A stretch of DNA of 25,753 nt, from IMG/VR virus record IMGVR_UViG_3300010354_000568, positions 1 to 25,753 of that record, one strand, 5' to 3'. This DNA is from a virus. Positions 14,693 through 18,699 of this stretch are shown here, in pieces. The notes below the pieces were generated by a model, which ran no database searches, had not been told where the DNA came from, and saw only the letters and a program-made list of their open reading frames with translations. The position numbers and the translations under genes are program-made. Numbering within the stretch: the first letter of the stretch is position 1; every line of letters starts with the position of its first letter.

Positions 14693-15112
14693 ATGACCAA
14701 GACTTTCCCCCGCGGCTCTAAGAAGGCCACCGCCATCAAGATCATCGAGGACAACCTCGACAAGGACTTCTTCGAGGTCGCTCACTTGATCTCCGTCGCC
14801 CTCGATCTCAACAAGTATGCCGGCCGCGCGTACTACAAGTACATGATCAAGCACGGCCTCATCTCGAAGTTCCAGCCTTCCGACACTCCCTGGAAGTCTG
14901 CCAAGGCGTCTAAGGCCACCAAGGAACCCAAGACGGTGAAGATGTCCACGGTGGTCAAGAAGGCCAACAAGGCCTTCACCGAGAAGAAGGCTAAGGCTTC
15001 GACTCCGGTCTCTGCAGACGCTCCGGCCACCGAGGTCGTGATCGAGAAGCCGGCTACCGCGATGATCCGCGAGTTCGTCCGGAAGCAGAAGATGGCCGCT
15101 CGTAAGGCCTGA
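14693..15112 (+). CDS. Lys/Ala-rich basic protein, possible nucleic-acid binder
   Basis: The 139-residue product starts at ATG 14693 after AAGGA. GTG 14669 and ATG 14678 are in frame but close to the predicted +1. An N-terminal helical domain (MTKTFPRGSKKATAIKIIED, then a continuation through YYKYMIKHGLI) looks like a small winged-helix or HTH-like fold. A long low-complexity Lys/Ala/Thr/Pro tail (70-120) follows, resembling H1/HU-type tails, and the protein ends in basic FVRKQKMAARKA. With a perfect promoter it is probably highly expressed early. DNA compaction or host-transcription interference is an inference. Confidence 0.78.
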   Translation: MTKTFPRGSKKATAIKIIEDNLDKDFFEVAHLISVALDLNKYAGRAYYKYMIKHGLISKFQPSDTPWKSAKASKATKEPKTVKMSTVVKKANKAFTEKKAKASTPVSADAPATEVVIEKPATAMIREFVRKQKMAARKA

Positions 15113-15133
15113 CGAAAAAAAGATGCCGCGGCA

Positions 15134-15162
15134 TTGACATTTTAAGCGTGTCGCGGCATATA
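15134..15162 (+). promoter_or_regulatory. Promoter TTGACA-17-CATATA
   Basis: TTGACA (15134-15139) followed by TTTTA and a CATATATA region (15157-15164) with a spacer of 17-19 nt. It precedes a GGAG site and a 29-codon frame. Confidence 0.7.
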
Positions 15163-15187
15163 TAGATCTAGAACAACGGAGTTCGTA

Positions 15188-15277
15188 GTGTCTACACAAT
15201 CGATTCATAATTATCTCGCATCGTTCGAAGCCACCCCGCGCAAGCAGTGGGATGGTAGTGGAGGCGCTGCATCTTGA
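15188..15277 (+). CDS. Possible 29-residue peptide
   Basis: GTG 15188 is 6 nt after GGAG and downstream of a TTGACA promoter; the frame ends at TGA 15275-15277. The predicted peptide starts STQSIHNYLASFEATPRKQW and ends with Gly/Ala/Ser. It is followed by a terminator, so promoter, ribosome-binding site, frame and terminator form a complete small unit. The region could equally encode a small RNA without translation. Confidence 0.4.
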   Translation: MSTQSIHNYLASFEATPRKQWDGSGGAAS

Positions 15278-15306
15278 CGTGATCTGTAGACACACGTAGA
15301 GATCCA

Positions 15307-15344
15307 GGGCCTCGCAGACGAAAGTCTCCGAGGCCTTTCTTTTT
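15307..15344 (+). terminator. Intrinsic terminator
   Basis: GGCCTCG (15308-15314) pairs with CGAGGCC (15329-15335), with an inner AGAC/GTCT stem capped by GAAA, then a T-rich tail (15335-15344). Confidence 0.85.
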
Positions 15345-15355
15345 GGAGTAGAGCT

Positions 15356-15562
15356 ATGGCAGTTCACTTCGTTGGTTTTCGCGGCGACGAGTACACTCGA
15401 GCCTGCCGCACTTTCGGTTCGCCGGACTTCATCCATCGTGGATGGGACTTGCGGGCTCAGCGAGAGATCGCAACGGGAGACATCGTCGTCTTTGCTACTG
15501 GATCGTTCGATCAGGTTCCTCGGCGACAGTCTTTTAACGATCTCGACGAAAAAGGCAGTTGA
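15356..15562 (+). CDS. 68-residue hypothetical protein
   Basis: ATG 15356 has a GGAGTA ribosome-binding site. The product (MAVHFVGFRGDEYTRACRTF, then FIHRGWDLRAQREIATGDIVVFATG) looks like a compact beta-alpha domain: a hydrophobic first strand, an acidic/Arg stretch and a late hydrophobic strand ending in FATG. No family was recognised. The stop overlaps the TTGACA box that starts the RNA island. Read-through of the upstream terminator or an unseen promoter would be needed for expression. Confidence 0.72.
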   Translation: MAVHFVGFRGDEYTRACRTFGSPDFIHRGWDLRAQREIATGDIVVFATGSFDQVPRRQSFNDLDEKGS

Positions 15563-15588
15563 CATTTTCTGGTCGACTGTTGTATAAG
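15559..15588 (+). promoter_or_regulatory. Promoter at the head of the structured-RNA/tRNA island
   Basis: TTGACA (15559-15564), T run, then TATAAG (15583-15588; spacer 18, or 17 to GTATAA). It overlaps the stop of the upstream gene and is the only strong promoter before the 550-nt structured RNA and the first tRNAs, so it is the likely start of their precursor transcript. Confidence 0.75.
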
Positions 15589-15600
15589 AGAAGAATAGGT

Positions 15601-15670
15601 GCTCGGCCGATACCGAGCGAACTCGACCGGTACGTGGACTCGAATGAGCGTACAAGTGGTTTCCGGCGAG
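15601..15670 (+). ncRNA. 5' structured leader of the RNA island
   Basis: GCTCGG/CCGAGC (15601-15606 / 15613-15618) forms a 6-bp hairpin. A second folded element has CTCG/CGAG (15622-15625 / 15667-15670), CCGG/CCGG (15627-15630 / 15663-15666) and GTACG/CGTAC (15630-15634 / 15649-15653). It begins at the predicted transcript 5' end. Function is unknown. Confidence 0.5.
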
Positions 15671-15673
15671 GTC

Positions 15674-15842
15674 ATTCTTATCTCTTCAGATATGCACCGG
15701 GGCGTCGGGATCCCGCCCTTGTGTTGGTCACAGTCTATGATTGTGATCAGTTGGTCACAGCTCCGCCTACGGGCATGCGGGTTTACTCGCTAGAGGGTCG
15801 TCGGTTCGAATCCGTCGGGTGCATATCTGAAGTGATAAGAGT
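15674..15842 (+). ncRNA. Long-stem tRNA-like RNA domain A
   Basis: Arms 15677-15698 and 15818-15839 form a helix of 22 positions with one U-U mismatch, extendable by 2-3 pairs. Inside, GGGCG/CGCCC gives a D-arm-like hairpin. TTGTG/CACAG encloses TTGGT, and a T-arm-like GGTTCGAATCC lies at the position expected next to an acceptor stem. A direct repeat TTGGTCACAG occurs twice (about 15724 and 15750), so CACA/TGTG and TGTGA/TCACA hairpins compete. There is no normal anticodon arm and no CCA end. The long stem resembles precursor stems cleaved by RNase III. See also domain B, which is its paralogue. Confidence 0.7.
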
Positions 15843-15844
15843 AG

Positions 15845-16007
15845 ACTCTCTTCGTCTGTGGTTGATAGGTCAATGGCCATGACCAATACTGAACGTAGTT
15901 TACAACAGTGAAAACGGTGACCTTAGTATCTTCCTCTGACGAAGTGAAAAGTGATCAGAGCGTTGGTGCAACTCCAACCGGCAGTTTCAACTACAGACGA
16001 AGAGAGT
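15845..16007 (+). ncRNA. Long-stem structured RNA domain M (between the tRNA-like domains)
   Basis: Arms 15846-15865 and 15987-16006 pair over 20 positions with a single G-U, plus A15845-T16007. The interior is a multi-branch loop. Hairpins are GGTCA/TGACC with a 7-nt loop, ATACT/AGTAT, CTCTGA/TCAGAG, and GTTGG TGCAACT CCAAC (5 bp, 7-nt loop). The last, nearest the closing helix, resembles in position and shape the T arm of a tRNA and shares its TGCAA loop with the RNA at 17241. No reading frame with a ribosome-binding site fits here. Confidence 0.68.
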
Positions 16008-16009
16008 AA

Positions 16010-16136
16010 CTTATCACTTCAGATATGCACCAGGGCGCCAGTAGCTACCGCCCCTGTGTAGGTCACAGTCGCGCTCCGTATGGGGCGTTCAAGGTGGACG
16101 GCTTCGAAACCGTCGGTGCATATCTGAAGTGATAAG
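16010..16136 (+). ncRNA. Long-stem tRNA-like RNA domain B
   Basis: Arms 16010-16031 and 16115-16136 form a perfect 22-bp inverted repeat. The inner 7 bp (ATGCACC/GGTGCAT) occupy the acceptor position. They are followed by a D-arm-like GGGCG/CGCCC, CTGTG/CACAG enclosing TAGGT, a variable-arm-like CGCTCC/GGGGCG, and a T-arm-like GACGG/CCGTC with TTCGAA in the loop. The CTGTG hairpin has a 5-nt loop, so there is no usable anticodon. The D loop lacks GG. It is a paralogue of domain A with nearly identical arms and the same YTGTG-TWGGT-CACAG core. It ends 5 nt before tRNA-Lys. Confidence 0.72.
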
Positions 16137-16141
16137 ACAAC

Positions 16142-16216
16142 GGACCGGTAGCTCAGCGATAGAGCAGGGGACTCTTAATCCCAAGGCCGTGAGTTTGATC
16201 CTCACCCGGTTCACCA
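16142..16216 (+). tRNA. tRNA-Lys(CTT)
   Basis: Acceptor GGACCGG/CCGGTTC, anticodon loop CTCTTAA (anticodon CTT, codon AAG), A73 and an encoded CCA. First canonical tRNA of the island, 5 nt after domain B. Confidence 0.93.
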
Positions 16217-16217
16217 A

Positions 16218-16300
16218 TTAGAGCGTAGTGTGGGTGGTAGGGCCAACTGTAACAGGGAAACCCCGAGTAGCAACGCGCGCAAAAATACATTACGCTCTAA
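16218..16300 (+). ncRNA. Structured RNA C, 14-bp closing stem
   Basis: TTAGAGCGTAGTGT (16218-16231) pairs with ACATTACGCTCTAA (16287-16300) over 14 positions with one G-U. The 55-nt interior includes GGGAAACCC hairpin material and no tRNA T loop or CCA. It lies between tRNA-Lys (CCA ends 2 nt before) and tRNA-Asp, so RNase Z/P-type processing of its neighbours would release it. Confidence 0.62.
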
Positions 16301-16308
16301 CTCTATAT

Positions 16309-16382
16309 GGCCCATTGGTGTAATGGTAACACGCGTCTCTGTCTAAGACGTGTCAGCGGATCGTAACCGCTATGGGTCGCCA
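16309..16382 (+). tRNA. tRNA-Asp(GTC)
   Basis: Acceptor GGCCCAT/ATGGGTC, G73, encoded CCA, anticodon stem CGTCT/AGACG with loop CTGTCTA (anticodon GTC). Position 37 is T instead of the usual purine. The T loop is ATCGTAA rather than TTCGA. Both are unusual, but all four helices form. Confidence 0.85.
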
Positions 16383-16386
16383 ATAA

Positions 16387-16463
16387 CGGAGTGTAGCGCA
16401 GTCTGGTAGCGCATCTGCTTTGGGAGCAGAGGGTCCTGGGTTCGAATCCTAGTACTCCGACCA
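16387..16463 (+). tRNA. tRNA-Pro(TGG)
   Basis: Acceptor CGGAGTG/TACTCCG, anticodon stem TCTGC/GCAGA with loop TTTGGGA (TGG, codon CCA), T loop TTCGAAT, A73 and encoded CCA. Confidence 0.95.
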
Positions 16464-16470
16464 ATTCTAT

Positions 16471-16572
16471 GTCCTCCTAGTGTAATGGTAGCACAGGAAG
16501 TCCGAGACGCCGAGAGGTGGAGTAGGCAGCAAAATGCCAAGATGAGCGTTCGATTCGCTCGGGGGACAACCA
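16471..16572 (+). ncRNA. tRNA-like RNA without an anticodon arm
   Basis: It has acceptor GTCCTCC/GGGGGAC, D arm GTG-TAATGGTAG-CAC and a perfect T arm GAGCG-TTCGATT-CGCTC, and ends in CCA (one extra A before it). Between D and T arms are 49 nt instead of about 22. No 5-bp anticodon stem can be drawn there. The only clear hairpin is GGCA-GCAAAA-TGCC near the T arm. It is either a decayed class II tRNA or a tRNA mimic, sitting 1 nt before tRNA-Trp. Confidence 0.7.
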
Positions 16573-16573
16573 T

Positions 16574-16647
16574 ATCAGTGTGGTGTAACGGTAGCACAAC
16601 GGTCTCCAAAACCGTTTGTCAGGGTTCGAATCCTTGCACTGGTGCCA
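16574..16647 (+). tRNA. tRNA-Trp(CCA)
   Basis: Acceptor ATCAGTG/CACTGGT, D arm GTG...CAC, anticodon stem ACGGT/ACCGT with loop CTCCAAA (anticodon CCA, codon UGG), T loop TTCGAAT, G73 and encoded CCA. Confidence 0.93.
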
Positions 16648-16837
16648 ACAAGCAGTAGCGTCTGCTGAACCTCATATACGTTGCGACTAACGTGACAACG
16701 GATATGAGAAAACAAAACGCACCGACCGTTGTTCCGTGGCGGTATAGCAAGTCGGCTCACCGTATGGGGGCTGGGTTTTGATGCTAACGGAAGCAGTTTA
16801 ATTTAGAAGAACTGTAACAGACTGCGAAGGAGTAGTC
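16648..16837 (+). ncRNA. Inter-gene stretch with hairpins, possible small RNA
   Basis: No gene fits before the ATG at 16838. Visible structure includes AGCAG/CTGCT (16651-16655 / 16662-16666). A longer hairpin has CTCATAT/ATATGAG (16671-16677 / 16702-16708) with inner GTTG/CAAC. CCGAC/GTCGG (16722-16726 / 16751-16755) contains a nested CCG/CGG. There is no T loop or CCA end. The last 35 nt are leader for the next gene (GAAGGAG ribosome-binding site). Confidence 0.4.
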
Positions 16838-17038
16838 ATGCAGGTGTCTGACATAATGAGAGGTCTAGATGAGAGGTCTCTCTACATAGTACACGATGCT
16901 AATACGTTCGAGCCATTCTACACTGACGGAAAGTTCAAGCCTCGCCAAGTGCCTGAGGAAGTGTTTGAGTGGCAGGAGATACTCATCGCATACAAGAATA
17001 AGAATATGTTCTTATTCAATAGACTATTGGGCTTGTAG
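16838..17038 (+). CDS. 66-residue hypothetical protein ending inside tRNA-Ala
   Basis: ATG 16838 follows GAAGGAG. The product (MQVSDIMRGLDERSLYIVHD, then FYTDGKFKPRQVPEEVFEWQEILIAYKNKN) is a compact alpha/beta-looking protein without membrane segments. No family was recognised. Its last codons and TAG stop (17036-17038) lie in the acceptor stem and position 8-10 of tRNA-Ala. RNase P maturation of that tRNA would therefore cut the stop codon off this mRNA. Confidence 0.68.
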   Translation: MQVSDIMRGLDERSLYIVHDANTFEPFYTDGKFKPRQVPEEVFEWQEILIAYKNKNMFLFNRLLGL

Positions 17039-17103
17039 TATAATGGGTATTACCTCCGGTTTGCACCCGGATGAATGGAGTTCGATTCTCCACAGGTCCA
17101 CCA
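17029..17103 (+). tRNA. tRNA-Ala(TGC)
   Basis: Acceptor GGGCTTG/CAGGTCC, anticodon stem TCCGG/CCGGA with loop TTTGCAC (TGC), T arm TGGAG-TTCGATT-CTCCA, A73 and encoded CCA. The first 10 nt overlap the upstream protein gene. Confidence 0.93.
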
Positions 17104-17112
17104 AAGTTCTAG

Positions 17113-17177
17113 ACTGTCTAGGGGTCTTCCCTAGTGGCAATAACAGTAGCGCCTAGGAACCATGCTGAATGCGCTAC
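17113..17177 (+). ncRNA. Hairpin cluster downstream of tRNA-Ala
   Basis: CTAGGG/CCCTAG (17118-17123 / 17129-17134, 5-nt loop) lies inside ACTG/CAGT (17113-17116 / 17144-17147). GTAGCGC/GCGCTAC (17146-17152 / 17171-17177) follows. There is no reading frame with a ribosome-binding site. Probably another small structured RNA or a processing spacer. The following 60 nt to 17240 are A/T-rich with nothing recognisable. Confidence 0.45.
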
Positions 17178-17240
17178 GGTCCCAGTATCCAAGAAAAAAA
17201 TATGGGTGAGGATACACAGTTTAGAAGCTATCTATTTAAC

Positions 17241-17373
17241 GTAGAGTAAGAACGAGGGGATAAGTCAGTTAAGACAGTATCTTCCCCGATGCACCTAGGC
17301 GAAGGGGATAAAAGCCGAAGTGCATGTGATACGGTGGGTGCAATGCCCACGTATCCTCTTGTTCTTACTCTAC
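17241..17373 (+). ncRNA. Structured RNA G, 22-bp stem with tRNA-like cloverleaf interior
   Basis: Arms 17241-17262 and 17352-17373 pair over 22 positions with two G-U pairs and no mismatch. The interior reads as three arms: GTC-AGTTAA-GAC (D-arm position); GTATC/GATAC carrying a long ATGCAC/GTGCAT and GGC/GCC extension (anticodon-arm position); and GTGGG-TGCAATG-CCCAC (5 bp, 7-nt loop, T-arm position). The T-like loop shares TGCAA with RNA M at 15845. There is no CCA and no standard T loop. It ends 7 nt before tRNA-Tyr. Confidence 0.72.
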
Positions 17374-17380
17374 ACAATTC

Positions 17381-17466
17381 GGGTGAGCGGCAACGATGGC
17401 GAGTTGCGGCGGACTGTAAATCCCCTGTCTAGTACTTAGTAGGTTCGAATCCTATCTCACCCACCA
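17381..17466 (+). tRNA. tRNA-Tyr(GTA)
   Basis: Acceptor GGGTGAG/CTCACCC, anticodon loop CTGTAAA (GTA), a class II variable arm (CTA/TAG), T loop TTCGAAT, A73 and CCA. The anticodon stem GCGGA/TCCCC has one C-C mismatch. Confidence 0.9.
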
Positions 17467-17473
17467 AATTCAC

Positions 17474-17547
17474 TGGCCTGTAGCTCAATGGTAGAGTAGG
17501 CGCTTGATAGGCGTTTGACGAGGGTTCGATTCCCTACTGGCCAACCA
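17474..17547 (+). tRNA. tRNA-Ile(GAT)
   Basis: Acceptor TGGCCTG/CTGGCCA (one mismatch), D arm GCTC/GAGT, anticodon stem GGCGC/GCGTT with loop TTGATAG (GAT), T loop TTCGATT, A73 and CCA. Confidence 0.9.
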
Positions 17548-17549
17548 GT

Positions 17550-17633
17550 TTCCAGCAACACATGCTGCAAGAAAGCACCAGTACGAGGCGATGTTGACCC
17601 GCCGACCAAATTGAGAGTCTGGAGTTGCTGGAA
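17550..17633 (+). ncRNA. Structured RNA H, 10-bp closing stem
   Basis: TTCCAGCAAC (17550-17559) pairs perfectly with GTTGCTGGAA (17624-17633). The interior has TGCT/AGCA, CCAG/CTGG and GGCG-ATGTTGACC-CGCC helices. There is no T loop or CCA. It begins 2 nt after the CCA of tRNA-Ile. Confidence 0.58.
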
Positions 17634-17797
17634 TTCAATCTTTGTCTTGCTTGACGTCGACTAGATGGCAAGCGAAGCCGAACTCAAGTAGCAGTACCCG
17701 TCATTAGTGTAATGGCAGCACAACCCCGGGTGGGGGGAGGAATCCGTTCGATTCGGGAGGGTAGGGTGTTTACCTCTGCTTCGGCAAATCGATTCAT
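17634..17797 (+). pseudogene. Degenerate tRNA-like sequence and flanks
   Basis: The core at about 17700-17760 has a tRNA D arm (GTG-TAATGGCAG-CAC) and a T loop (TCCG-TTCGATT-CGGG), with CCCC/GGGG between them. The acceptor pairs only as TACCC/GGGTA, the apparent anticodon loop lacks T33, and no CCA is encoded. This is probably a decayed tRNA. The 60 nt before it hold a CTTGC/GCAAG hairpin (17645-17680). The 35 nt after it hold nothing recognisable. Confidence 0.5.
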
Positions 17798-17871
17798 TGG
17801 GAGATCGTCTAAAGGTAGGACTGCGGATTTTGATTCCGCGTATTGGGGTTCGAATCCCTGTCTCCCAGCCA
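17798..17871 (+). tRNA. tRNA-Gln(TTG)
   Basis: Acceptor TGGGAGA/TCTCCCA, D arm GTC/GAC, anticodon stem GCGGA/TCCGC with loop TTTTGAT (TTG), T loop TTCGAAT, G73 and CCA. Confidence 0.94.
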
Positions 17872-17874
17872 ATT

Positions 17875-17949
17875 GAACCCTTAACTCAGTGGTAGAGTAG
17901 CGGGCTTTTAATCCGTCTGTCCTGGGTTCGATCCCCAGAGGGTTCTCCA
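17875..17949 (+). tRNA. tRNA-Lys(TTT)
   Basis: Acceptor GAACCCT/AGGGTTC, anticodon loop CTTTTAA (TTT), T arm CTGGG-TTCGATC-CCCAG, T73 and CCA. Second lysine isoacceptor, complementing the CTT tRNA at 16142. Confidence 0.93.
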
Positions 17950-17954
17950 TTTAT

Positions 17955-18030
17955 TGCGGGGTAGAGAAGTGGTCATCTCGTTAGGTTCATATCCTGAAGA
18001 TCGTAGGTTCGAATCCTGCCTCCGCAACCA
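17955..18030 (+). tRNA. tRNA-fMet-like (CAT)
   Basis: Acceptor TGCGGGG/CTCCGCA, D arm GAGA/TCTC, anticodon stem TTAGG/CCTGA with loop TTCATAT (CAT), T loop TTCGAAT, A73 and CCA. The GCGGGGTAGAG start, CTCGTTAGG and GATCGTAGGTTCGAATCCTGCC stretches follow alphaproteobacterial initiator tRNAs closely. Position 1 is T (pairing with A72) where initiators have an unpaired C1. A different tRNA-Met lies at 20862, so this one is likely the initiator type. Confidence 0.85.
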
Positions 18031-18035
18031 CTCAT

Positions 18036-18112
18036 GTCCATGTAGGCCAATTGGTAGAGTCACTGCCTTGAGGTGGCAGACGTTGGAGGTTCGAGTCCTC
18101 TCATGGACACCA
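18036..18112 (+). tRNA. tRNA-Leu(GAG), class I variable loop
   Basis: Acceptor GTCCATG/CATGGAC, anticodon stem CTGCC/GGCAG with loop TTGAGGT (GAG), T loop TTCGAGT, A73 and CCA. The anticodon arm is the standard Leu(GAG) arm, but the variable region is only about 5 nt instead of the long arm normal for Leu. Confidence 0.88.
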
Positions 18113-18116
18113 ATAA

Positions 18117-18193
18117 CCCGAGTTAGTGTAGCGAGCAACATACCCGCCTTTCAAGCGAGGAGAGCATGGGTTTGAATCCCATACTCGGGACCA
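18117..18193 (+). tRNA. tRNA-Glu(TTC)
   Basis: Acceptor CCCGAGT/ACTCGGG, D stem GTGT/ACAT, anticodon stem CCCGC/GCGAG with loop CTTTCAA (TTC), T arm ATGGG-TTTGAAT-CCCAT, A73 and CCA. A register reading anticodon TCA was considered and fits the D stem and the anticodon stem worse. Confidence 0.85.
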
Positions 18194-18197
18194 TCAT

Positions 18198-18274
18198 GGC
18201 GCATTGGACTTCTTGGTGAAGGTCGCCACCCTCTCAAGGTGGAGAAACGGGTTCGAAACCCGTATGCGCTGCCA
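18198..18274 (+). tRNA. tRNA-Glu(CTC)
   Basis: Acceptor GGCGCAT/ATGCGCT, D stem GAC/GTC, anticodon stem CCACC/GGTGG with loop CTCTCAA (CTC), T arm ACGGG-TTCGAAA-CCCGT, G73 and CCA. Second glutamate isoacceptor. Confidence 0.88.
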
Positions 18275-18280
18275 ATTCAT

Positions 18281-18354
18281 GCTGCATTAGTTCAATGGTA
18301 GAACATCGGTTTGTGGAACCGATTACAGTGGTTCGATTCCACTATGCAGTACCA
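18281..18354 (+). tRNA. tRNA-His(GTG) of alphaproteobacterial type
   Basis: Acceptor GCTGCAT/ATGCAGT with a G1-U72 wobble, A73 and CCA, anticodon stem TCGGT/ACCGA with loop TTGTGGA (GTG), T loop TTCGATT. The base before G1 is T, so the usual G-1 is not encoded, and residue 73 is A rather than C. This set matches the known tRNA-His identity of alphaproteobacteria. Confidence 0.93.
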
Positions 18355-18355
18355 T

Positions 18356-18429
18356 TGCCCGCTCGTCTAACGGTAGGACTCCAGACTCTGACTCTGGCTA
18401 TTGTGGTTCGAATCCATGGCGGGCAGCCA
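18356..18429 (+). tRNA. tRNA-Gln(CTG)
   Basis: Acceptor TGCCCGC/GCGGGCA, D arm GTC/GAC, anticodon stem CCAGA/TCTGG with loop CTCTGAC (CTG), T loop TTCGAAT, G73 and CCA. It begins 1 nt after the tRNA-His CCA. Confidence 0.93.
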
Positions 18430-18432
18430 ATC

Positions 18433-18508
18433 GGAGCCGTAGCAAAACGGTTAATGCACGGGACTGCAAATCCTTGAGGTGGTGGTTCGAATCCACTCGG
18501 CTCCTCCA
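18433..18508 (+). tRNA. tRNA-Cys(GCA)
   Basis: Acceptor GGAGCCG/CGGCTCC, D stem GCA/TGC, anticodon stem CGGGA/TCCTT with loop CTGCAAA (GCA), T arm GGTGG-TTCGAAT-CCACT, T73 and CCA. Confidence 0.94.
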
Positions 18509-18554
18509 ACTATACATACTAGACATACAGCGATATATACACTTCTCACAGAAC

Positions 18555-18631
18555 GGTCGCCTAGCTCAACTGAACAGAGCATCGCGCTACGAACGCGAAG
18601 GTTGGGGGTTTGAGTCCCTCGGCGATCTCCA
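18555..18631 (+). tRNA. tRNA-Arg(ACG)
   Basis: Acceptor GGTCGCC/GGCGATC, D arm GCTC/GAGC, anticodon stem TCGCG/CGCGA with loop CTACGAA (ACG, read as inosine), T arm GGGGG-TTTGAGT-CCCTC, T73 and CCA. Confidence 0.94.
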
Positions 18632-18652
18632 TCCATTCTACGAAAATAACCG

Positions 18653-18681
18653 TGTACAATGAATCCAAATCAGGGTACACT
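18653..18681 (+). promoter_or_regulatory. Putative promoter TGTACA-17-TACACT
   Basis: TGTACA (18653-18658) and TACACT (18676-18681) with a 17-nt spacer, 18 nt before the RlpA-like start. The -35 box matches the clamp-operon promoter class; the -10 box is weaker. Confidence 0.45.
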
Positions 18682-18699
18682 GCAACGATAGGAGAATAA

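Noticed and set aside
14552-15655. 367-codon open frame on the minus strand
   Set aside because: It runs antisense through several promoter-driven small genes and two clear regulatory units, has no ribosome-binding site, and its protein has low-complexity Leu/Asp/His-rich composition typical of an antisense shadow.
15705-15820. Domain A as a normal tRNA with an intron
   Set aside because: No pair of sites restores a 5-bp anticodon stem with a 7-nt loop and T33, and there is no CCA.
15559-15882. 107-codon frame across the structured RNA
   Set aside because: It starts on a promoter TTG, lacks a ribosome-binding site, and covers the leader and domain A, whose 22-nt inverted arms better explain the sequence.
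15674-16136. CRISPR array or transposon ends
   Set aside because: The repeats are inverted arms of hairpins rather than regularly spaced direct repeats, and no cas, transposase or target-site duplication is visible.
18117-18193. Opal-suppressor tRNA (anticodon TCA) reading of this tRNA
   Set aside because: That register breaks the D stem and leaves two mismatches in the anticodon stem; the TTC (Glu) register restores GTGT/ACAT and a standard loop.
17954-18662. Several 60-77-codon frames over the tRNA cluster, both strands
   Set aside because: They coincide with tRNA sequence repeats (for example GGTTCGAATCC translated) and are artefacts of tRNA genes.
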